DNA of 64,000 nt, taken from Gudongella sp046224405. GTDB taxonomy: Bacteria > Bacillota > Clostridia > Tissierellales > Tissierellaceae. Every line of letters begins with the position of its first letter. The first letter of the stretch is position 1. Below are positions 57,983 through 64,000 of the stretch, in pieces. Location of the stretch: NCBI RefSeq assembly GCF_046224405.1, contig NZ_JBJXRK010000004.1, forward strand, positions 1-64,000, in the 5' to 3' direction. The translations under genes were made by a program, and so were the position numbers. Under the pieces are notes generated by a model. That model worked only from the letters and a program-made list of their open reading frames with translations. It made no database searches and had not been told where the DNA came from.

Positions 57983-60121
57983 TCAATACTCTTTAAAATA
58001 CTGATCAACTGCGTTTACGATTCCTTTGACAACCTGGTTCTGGTAGTGGTCTGAGACCACCAGGGAAAGCTCCTCTGGATTTGTCATATATCCTGTTTCA
58101 ACCAATACAGCCGGCATTTCTGTTTCCCTTAGAACCACAAGCTCAGGTCTTTTAATTATTCCTCTCCCGGTTCTTCCAGTCTGTTGAAGTATGCTGTTAT
58201 ATATAAATTCAGCAAAGGGGAACTGGTCGTCTATCTTCTTGTCGCTTCCATATGAAGGACAATATAGTATTTCCAGACCCTTTATGGACGTGCTCAGGGT
58301 TGCATTTGCATGCATGCTTATAAAGAGGTCTGCATTGTTTTCATTTGCAATTCTAGGTCTGCTGTAAAGATCTATAAATACATCTGTTTCCCTTGTCAAA
58401 ATTACATTGTAGCCTCTTGCAACCAGAGCGTCCCTCAGCTTGAGGGTTGTTTGAAGGTTTATGTCCTTCTCCTTAGTTGATCCGCTTACTGCTCCAGGAT
58501 CCTTACCGCCGTGACCGGCATCCAAAACAATTGTTATATTCTGTGGCAGCACTTCCTCGTTTCTTATTGCCTGTATGCTTATGACCTGGTCTCCAGGTCT
58601 TGAAAGCACACTATACACAACCCCTCTTCTAAAGCGTATTGTGATTACAGTGTCATTTCTTCCTCTTTCAACGGAAATATCCCTTACAAGCTGGTCTCCA
58701 ATCTGCAGGGTTCCATCCGGTAGATCTGTTGCCGTTACAGGCAATGTCACTGTAATTTCTTTTCTAAGTTCATGGTAATTCACTTCATACTGTGTTGGGA
58801 AAAGATTCCTGAAATCAAAGCTGCTTTCAGTCCCCCTATTCTTGTATTGAAGTGCATCCCAAGCATTCTCCTCAGGCAGGATGACCAATCTGTCCCTTTC
58901 TGGCAGGACAATTATTCCAGGATCCCTTGCTCCCTCCATTACATCCAGTACGACTCTGACAACGTCCCTGTCAGGTCCGTAGTTTTTGTCTCCAACATAC
59001 TGGGAAGCCCTTACTCTCTTGATGAAGCCAAACTGGAAATCGTACTCCTGGTATAGCTCTCCCACTATCTTTGAATCCATTATATCAACCACAAGCCTTG
59101 TTGGATCTGTTAACTTTGTGACCTTATAGTCAGTTGGATCTATTCCATATATGACAATTGCATTTCTTCCGTTCACTATCTCCTGTCTTATCATTTTTGG
59201 ACCCTTATCCACATCATCACGGTCATCTTCATTATCCTCGGGCTTTTCAACTGCTTCAGGCCCTTCAGGGGCTTCCAATCGATCGTCCCCAAATAGGATA
59301 AATGCCTCCTTATCCTCTTGAACTAGTCTGAAGTCCTTCTGTTCAACCAAGGTCATCACAATTCGAGTTGTATATGGACTGATTGTAAATTGTGAGTACT
59401 GGAGTCTTGTAAGTACCTCTCCATCCACAAAGAAATCTCCGGGACGGTCTCTGCTTCCCTCAACATCCAACCTGGCGTTTTCAATGTCCACCACCAGCTT
59501 GTTTGATGCGGGAAGGAACATCGTGGTGTATTTTATGTCTCCATCGGTTTTTATTCTTATTCTATGGTCTCCATTTGTTCCTTTTTCGGCTGAAATGCCT
59601 GAAATGGTAACCATATCCTTTCCTTCATTCCCCTTAGGGGTGTTTATCAGGGCAGTGTAGCTTGCTGCATCCCAGCCTACCTCATAGCCCATGATTTCTG
59701 AAACAAACCTTACCGGTACCATGGTCTTTGCTTCGTTAAGCGAGGTATAGACAACCAGCTTGGGGATTGAATTCTCCTCAAGACTCATGGGGCTTCCGTT
59801 TAATAGAACCACATTGCTGTCAATTGTTAGGTCCAAACGGTTTCCCTGGTGGATTACTGATGCCGTCTTTGTTGCAGCATCCCAGTCAACCTGGGCTCCG
59901 AAGCTTTCAGCCACGAATCTTATGGGCACAAGGGTCCTATCACCCATTATAAATGACGGAAACTGCGAATTTGCAGGCCTTCCATCCATCACCACTGCCA
60001 CCTGAGGTACCGCCATTGGGCTGCCGTTAACGTTTATATCCACTATGCTGTTTCCAAAGGAAATTGAAAACAGGGTTATAAAAAGCATAATCATTATTGC
60101 TGTCAAAATAGTCCGTCTCAT
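57983..60121 (-). CDS. Secreted N-acetylmuramoyl-L-alanine amidase with stalk and AMIN domains
   Basis: A 712-residue wall hydrolase. After a signal peptide (about 1-23) comes a two-part stalk domain (about 30-165: RTLVPIRFVAESFGAQVDWD and MVPVRFVSEIMGYEVGWD). AMIN-like domains follow at about 175-285 and 310-420, with an acidic linker between. The zinc amidase_3 domain is at about 530-712: IVLDAGHGGKDPG, KEKDIN, FISMHANA and the catalytic Glu in AVLVETGYMTN, all present. The acidic linker has runs of Glu and Pro-Glu units. AMIN and stalk parts should fix it to the wall. Cuts the amide between muramic acid and the stem peptide. Confidence 0.92.
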   Translation of the reverse strand: MRRTILTAIMIMLFITLFSISFGNSIVDINVNGSPMAVPQVAVVMDGRPANSQFPSFIMGDRTLVPIRFVAESFGAQVDWDAATKTASVIHQGNRLDLTIDSNVVLLNGSPMSLEENSIPKLVVYTSLNEAKTMVPVRFVSEIMGYEVGWDAASYTALINTPKGNEGKDMVTISGISAEKGTNGDHRIRIKTDGDIKYTTMFLPASNKLVVDIENARLDVEGSRDRPGDFFVDGEVLTRLQYSQFTISPYTTRIVMTLVEQKDFRLVQEDKEAFILFGDDRLEAPEGPEAVEKPEDNEDDRDDVDKGPKMIRQEIVNGRNAIVIYGIDPTDYKVTKLTDPTRLVVDIMDSKIVGELYQEYDFQFGFIKRVRASQYVGDKNYGPDRDVVRVVLDVMEGARDPGIIVLPERDRLVILPEENAWDALQYKNRGTESSFDFRNLFPTQYEVNYHELRKEITVTLPVTATDLPDGTLQIGDQLVRDISVERGRNDTVITIRFRRGVVYSVLSRPGDQVISIQAIRNEEVLPQNITIVLDAGHGGKDPGAVSGSTKEKDINLQTTLKLRDALVARGYNVILTRETDVFIDLYSRPRIANENNADLFISMHANATLSTSIKGLEILYCPSYGSDKKIDDQFPFAEFIYNSILQQTGRTGRGIIKRPELVVLRETEMPAVLVETGYMTNPEELSLVVSDHYQNQVVKGIVNAVDQYFKEY

Positions 60122-60233
60122 AAGTATCTCCCCCGCTTCAAAAAATACAACTCTACCTAGGATATTTATATCATTTTAAAGGCTTTCATACAATATCGTC
60201 GGGGACAATGTAACCATAATGTAATATGGTCCC

Positions 60234-61223
60234 TTACACCTCAAGAGCCCTGTAAAGCTCGTCGCTTCCAGGAGATTGTATCTGGGTCCTGCTTCCATTT
60301 GAAACACTGTAGATTTCTGCTTCTGTAACCTCTGCAATCACTGTTGCCGGTATCTGAATCTCTTCAAGGGCATGAACCAGTTCATCTGCCCTTTCCCTTG
60401 GCACAACCATTATCATACTGCCGCTGGATATAAGCTTTCTCACGTCAATCTCAAGGTGTTCACAGATTCTCCTGGTGATATCCTGGATGGGAAGCCTGTC
60501 CTCATAAAGGTCAATCCCCTTGCCTATTGCCTTCCCGGTTTCCCAGATCGCTCCGTAGATTCCACCTTCTGTTATATCATGCATGTATTTCACACCATAG
60601 TCCTTGGCAAGGAGTCCCTCCCTTACGACACTCAGGTACCTTCCAAGGTCCAGTGCCTCCTGAATCTCACCTTCTGTGAAATGGTCCAAGAGAATCTCCC
60701 TAAGTTCACTGGCAAGGATATGGGTTCCCTCAAGTCCTATCCACTTTGATATGATAACCTTGTCGCCCTTTCTTATGGATTCATAGGTATACAGGTTTTC
60801 CCTCTTCATTCTGGCTATTACAGTTGTACTTAGAACCATTCTGTTCACTGCGTCGGTAACTTCCGTGTGGCCTCCTATTATTTCAACGTTCACATCAGCT
60901 GCTGCCTTCCCCGCCTGCTTCATAACCTGTTCAAGCTCATCTTCACTTGTCCCCTCGGGGCACAGGATGGTCAACAGCAGCCCCACTGGCTCCGCTCCCT
61001 TTGTTGCAGCATCATTGCAGGATACGTGCACAGCCAGGGCTCCAAGCTCCTTTGTTGCCCCTGTTATGGGATCTGTGCTCACTACGCAAAGGTCTCCTCC
61101 AAGATCCATTACCCCAGTATCCTCACCTATACTTGCCCTTACAAGGACCTCCTCACGTCTGAGGGATATATTTTCAAAAACAATTTTTTCAAGCAATTCA
61201 TTTGGTACTTTTCCTATCTCCAA
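60234..61223 (-). CDS. AIR synthase-related (HypE/ThiL-like) protein
   Basis: A 329-residue protein of the PurM/HypE/SelD/ThiL superfamily. The glycine-rich ATP loop region is IGEDTGVMDLGG with LCVVSTDPITGATKELG; SCNDAATKGAEPVGLLLTILCPEG and HDITEGGIYGAIWE are superfamily marks. It is not PurM itself, and hyp genes are missing here. HypE ends in a Cys in its true form; this one ends in RALEV, so it is not a carbamoyl dehydratase. I set the start at TTG 61223 because GGGAGG lies 8 bases ahead. Role unknown. Confidence 0.75.
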   Translation of the reverse strand: MEIGKVPNELLEKIVFENISLRREEVLVRASIGEDTGVMDLGGDLCVVSTDPITGATKELGALAVHVSCNDAATKGAEPVGLLLTILCPEGTSEDELEQVMKQAGKAAADVNVEIIGGHTEVTDAVNRMVLSTTVIARMKRENLYTYESIRKGDKVIISKWIGLEGTHILASELREILLDHFTEGEIQEALDLGRYLSVVREGLLAKDYGVKYMHDITEGGIYGAIWETGKAIGKGIDLYEDRLPIQDITRRICEHLEIDVRKLISSGSMIMVVPRERADELVHALEEIQIPATVIAEVTEAEIYSVSNGSRTQIQSPGSDELYRALEV

Positions 61224-61267
61224 CCATCTCGCCTCCCTAACCCTATGGTAACAGATAAATCCCAAAA

Positions 61268-61300
61268 TTAAAAGCCCTGACTTAGGTCAGGGCCTCTTTT
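61268..61300 (-). terminator. Terminator after the symporter gene
   Basis: GCCCTGAC and GTCAGGGC pair around a four-base loop with a TTTTAATTTT tail on the minus strand. Confidence 0.85.
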
Positions 61301-61301
61301 C

Positions 61302-62555
61302 CTAGGAGTTGAAGATTTCCTCGTTCAATCCTCCTTCAGATTTTGCGATAATTGTTGTACAAACGGCATCACCGGTTACGTTGATGGCTGTTCTAGCCAT
61401 GTCCACAAGTCTGTCTATTCCCATGATCAGTCCGATACCCTCAAGTGGCAGTCCAACTGATTGAAGCACCATTGTAAGCATTATTGCTCCCGCACCAGGA
61501 ACTCCAGCTGTACCTATGGAAGCCAGGGTAGCTGTCAGAACTATTGTAAGCATCATTGGGAGTGTCATTTCAATCCCATACACCTGTGCTACAAACAGTG
61601 ACGCAACACCCTGCATTATTGCCGTTCCATCCATGTTTATGGTCGCGCCAAGTGGTACTGTAAATGAAGAAACCTCCTTTGATACTCCCATGTCCCTCTC
61701 GGTTATTTCAAGGGTTACAGGAATTGTTGCTCCTGAGCTTGCAGTTGAAAATGCAACTGACATTGCAGGAAGGAACTTCTTGTAGAACTTCCTAAGGCTA
61801 AGTCCAGCAAAAATCTTGAACATTGACCCGTATACAACAGTTGCATGGATCAATAGGCCGATGTATACCGTACCTATGTACTTCATTAGGGGTATCATGG
61901 CCGAGTAGCCAACTGTGGAGAAGGTCCTTGCTATAAGTCCAAACACACCTATTGGCGCGAATATCATTATAATCTCAACCAGCTTCATGATAAGGTCGTT
62001 CAGCTTTTCGAAAAGTGTTGAAAGATACTCTCCCTTTTCACCTAGCAATGAAATTCCAACCCCTGTTAAAAGTGCGAAAACTATGATCTGCAGCATGCTT
62101 CCAGCTGCCATTGCACCTACGATGTTGTTTGGAATCATCTCGTAGAATATCTGTACCAGCGGCACTGTCTCCCTTGCAGTTACCTCAACCGCCTCAACAG
62201 CTCCCATGTCAAGACCGATTCCCGGCTTTAGAAACACTCCAAGAGTCAGTGCAATCACAATGGCAATTGCTGTTGTCGTCATGTAGAACAGGATCGTCTT
62301 TGAGCCTATCCTACCAAGCTTGGTAACATCCCCCATGTTTGCGGCACCATTCACCAGTGAAATAAATACCAGTGGAACTACCAGCATCATTATGCCCCGC
62401 AGGAACACCTGTCCAAGGAACAGGAATATTCCATCAACAAGTACTGTGTCCTTCAAGGTTCCCGACGGCATAGAATATACCAAAATACCTACAATAATAC
62501 CTGCTACCAGTGCCATCAGGACCTTTGTGGTCAGTCCATATTTACCTTTTTGCAT
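61302..62555 (-). CDS. Dicarboxylate/amino acid:cation symporter (DAACS family)
   Basis: A 417-residue carrier of the GltP/DctA type with eight helices and two re-entrant loops. Marks are SSGATIPVTLEITERDMGVSKE (serine-rich hairpin), VPLGATINMDGTAIMQG (NMDGT motif) and GTAGVPGAGAIMLTMVL. It takes up glutamate, aspartate or C4 acids with sodium or protons. ATG 62555 follows GGAAGGGGG; the earlier Met has no site. Monocistronic. Confidence 0.92.
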   Translation of the reverse strand: MQKGKYGLTTKVLMALVAGIIVGILVYSMPSGTLKDTVLVDGIFLFLGQVFLRGIMMLVVPLVFISLVNGAANMGDVTKLGRIGSKTILFYMTTTAIAIVIALTLGVFLKPGIGLDMGAVEAVEVTARETVPLVQIFYEMIPNNIVGAMAAGSMLQIIVFALLTGVGISLLGEKGEYLSTLFEKLNDLIMKLVEIIMIFAPIGVFGLIARTFSTVGYSAMIPLMKYIGTVYIGLLIHATVVYGSMFKIFAGLSLRKFYKKFLPAMSVAFSTASSGATIPVTLEITERDMGVSKEVSSFTVPLGATINMDGTAIMQGVASLFVAQVYGIEMTLPMMLTIVLTATLASIGTAGVPGAGAIMLTMVLQSVGLPLEGIGLIMGIDRLVDMARTAINVTGDAVCTTIIAKSEGGLNEEIFNS

Positions 62556-62615
62556 ATTTTTTCCCCCTTCCATTATATTACATCTATTATATGATTAATA
62601 CTTTAGAATGTCAAA

Positions 62616-62647
62616 GCAAAAAACAAGGCAGAGACCAGTCTCTGCCT
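62616..62647 (-). terminator. Terminator after gatB
   Basis: GGCAGAGAC and GTCTCTGCC pair around a two-base loop and lead into TTGTTTTTT on the minus strand. Confidence 0.85.
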
Positions 62648-62668
62648 AAAATCACCAAATTTATGCAA

Positions 62669-64000
62669 TTATCTCTCTTTAATTCTTTCTGTCAGCAGCT
62701 TGTTTACCAGCTGTGGATTTGCCTTTCCCTTTGTGGCCTTCATGATTTGTCCAACTAGGAAACCAATGGCTCTGTCCTTTCCGTTCTTGAAGTCCTCAAT
62801 GGATTGAGGATTCTTGTCCAGGGTCTCCATGACGATCTTCTCAAGCTCCCCTTCGTCTGAAATCTGTATCAGACCCTTCTCCTTGACAATATCCCCCGGT
62901 GCCTTTCCGGTTTCAAACATCTCCCTTAAAACCTTCTTGCCCGTATTGTTGTTTATCTTTTCTTCCTTCACAAGGTTTATAAGCTCTCCCAGGTCCCCTG
63001 ATGAAATTGGCATATCTTCAAAGTCCTTGTCCTCATCCTTAAGTCTCCTGAGGACATCTCCCATCATCCAGTTTCCAAGAAGCTTGGCATCCTTCACATG
63101 CTCCAAGGTCTCCTCAAAGAAATGGGCGAGCTCCTGTGATTGGGTGAGGACGCCTGCATCGTACTCACTTAAGCTGTATTCCTCCATAAATCTCATTTTC
63201 TTTGCATGGGGAAGCTCAGGTAGACTCTTTCTTATCTCCTCGATCCAATTCCTGTCCACAGGGACTGGAGTTATGTCTGCCTCGTTTGCAAATCGGTAGT
63301 CATCAGCTGTATACTTCCTTCTCATGATGATGGTCTCACCAGCTACCTCATCCCATCTCCTGGTTTCCTTTACATTTCCTTCAGCCTCATTGAGAAGCTT
63401 CATATGCCTTGCTTCCTCATACTCTATGGCCTTAACCGCGGATCTGAAGGAATTTAGGTTCTTCACCTCTGTCACACTGGTCTTTACGCCCTTTTCCTCA
63501 TCCACAACGTTGATGTTGATATCACATCTTAAGGAGCCCTCCTCCATCCTGACATCTGATATCCCAATGTATTTAAGGGTATTTCTAAGCTTCTCAAGAA
63601 ACAGCTTAGCCTCTTCAGCAGAGTTCATGTCAGGGTTTGAGACTATCTCAACCAGGGGAACCCCAGACCTGTTGAAGTCCAAAAGGGATGTTCCATCCTC
63701 TGTATGAAGCTGCTTGCCTGTATCCTCCTCAATATGGATCCTATCCAGGGTTATCCTCTTGGGGCCTGCCTCCGGCTCTATCTCAAGATAGCCTCCTGAG
63801 CACAGGGGATGGTCTGACTGTGAAATCTGATAGCCTTTTGTAAGGTCCGGATAGAAATAGTTCTTCCTGTCCATTCTTATTGTATCTGCAATTTGGCAGT
63901 CAAAAGCAAGACCAGCCTTAAGGGCATACTCAACAGCCTGTTTGTCGATTACAGGCAGTGCTCCTGGGAGACCTAGACAAACCGGGCACACAAGTGTATT
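62669..64000 (-). CDS. gatB: Asp-tRNA(Asn)/Glu-tRNA(Gln) amidotransferase subunit B, 5' end outside window
   Basis: The C-terminal 444 residues or so of GatB, which with GatA and GatC amidates mischarged Glu-tRNA-Gln and Asp-tRNA-Asn. The zinc-site piece CPVCLGLPGALPV is visible at the window edge, then GYQISQSDHPLC, EIEPEAGPKRI, DFNRSGVPLVEIVSNPD and DANISVRP-like DININVVDEE. The tail domain ends in KANPQLVNKLLTERI. The frame stays open to base 64000 and about 35 N-terminal residues are missing, so it is partial by the window, not broken. Confidence 0.95.
   Translation of the reverse strand, partial: NTLVCPVCLGLPGALPVIDKQAVEYALKAGLAFDCQIADTIRMDRKNYFYPDLTKGYQISQSDHPLCSGGYLEIEPEAGPKRITLDRIHIEEDTGKQLHTEDGTSLLDFNRSGVPLVEIVSNPDMNSAEEAKLFLEKLRNTLKYIGISDVRMEEGSLRCDININVVDEEKGVKTSVTEVKNLNSFRSAVKAIEYEEARHMKLLNEAEGNVKETRRWDEVAGETIIMRRKYTADDYRFANEADITPVPVDRNWIEEIRKSLPELPHAKKMRFMEEYSLSEYDAGVLTQSQELAHFFEETLEHVKDAKLLGNWMMGDVLRRLKDEDKDFEDMPISSGDLGELINLVKEEKINNNTGKKVLREMFETGKAPGDIVKEKGLIQISDEGELEKIVMETLDKNPQSIEDFKNGKDRAIGFLVGQIMKATKGKANPQLVNKLLTERIKER

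Noticed and set aside
1..64000. CRISPR array, prophage or integrative element
   Set aside because: No regularly spaced repeats, integrase, phage structural gene or att-like duplication next to the tRNAs was seen.

Overview
The window looks like chromosome from an anaerobic, low-to-mid GC Firmicute of the Clostridia/Tissierellia kind. This rests on the gene content: an oxygen-sensitive tungsten-type aldehyde oxidoreductase, a two-subunit Fe-S serine dehydratase, SigI/RsgI, T-box leaders, GatB, TRAP carriers, strong AGGAGG ribosome sites and frequent TTG starts. No phage, complete insertion sequence or CRISPR array was seen. Most genes lie on the minus strand.

Layout. 0.1-3.1 kb: the sigI-rsgI pair and a secreted stalk-domain protein. 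3.4-5.8 kb: a large lipoprotein of unknown role. 5.9-11.5 kb: an ABC importer operon of the TrpXYZ type with two substrate-binding lipoproteins, each preceded by its own promoter and T-box, followed by a malate/lactate-dehydrogenase-family reductase. 11.5-15.0 kb: HelD and an MFS carrier. 15.2-19.4 kb: an arsenic-type cluster (ACR3, two ArsR, ArsP-like permease, small thioredoxin, universal stress protein). 19.5-28.2 kb: a PanE homologue, a GDSL esterase behind a probable c-di-GMP-II-like riboswitch, an SLH surface protein with a broken start region, and a PAS/GGDEF/HD-GYP protein. 28.6-41 kb: AOR, two DMT exporters with twin leader hairpins, tRNA-Arg, serine dehydratase, a TAXI-TRAP importer, a tautomerase, a radical SAM/SPASM protein, an AEC carrier and an FMN 2-hydroxyacid oxidase. 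41-50.3 kb: a nine-gene operon of GntR regulator, DctPQM, IlvD, three divergent PanB paralogues and PanE. 50.5-53.8 kb: secreted or hypothetical genes, one with an internal stop, and REP-like repeats. 53.9-54.3 kb: four tRNAs. 54.4-64 kb: housekeeping genes (dinB, yfcE-like, rdgB, rph, a DUF2179-type protein, amidase, AIR-synthase-like, GltP-type symporter, gatB cut by the window edge).

Two systems stand out. In the ABC importer, the two T-boxes have matching flanks around different specifier triplets, TGG (Trp) and TTC (Phe). Their acceptor-pairing bases differ in the matching way (UGGC for a G discriminator, UGGU for an A discriminator). This suggests one transporter with two binding proteins that separately sense tRNA-Trp and tRNA-Phe charging. 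In the 41-50 kb operon, a C4/C5 acid importer sits with IlvD, PanE and three unlike PanB enzymes but no panC or panD. This suggests an undescribed route that breaks down, or makes, pantoate-like branched hydroxy acids, perhaps running PanB in the aldol-cleaving direction.

All functional calls come from reading motifs by eye; no database search was run.
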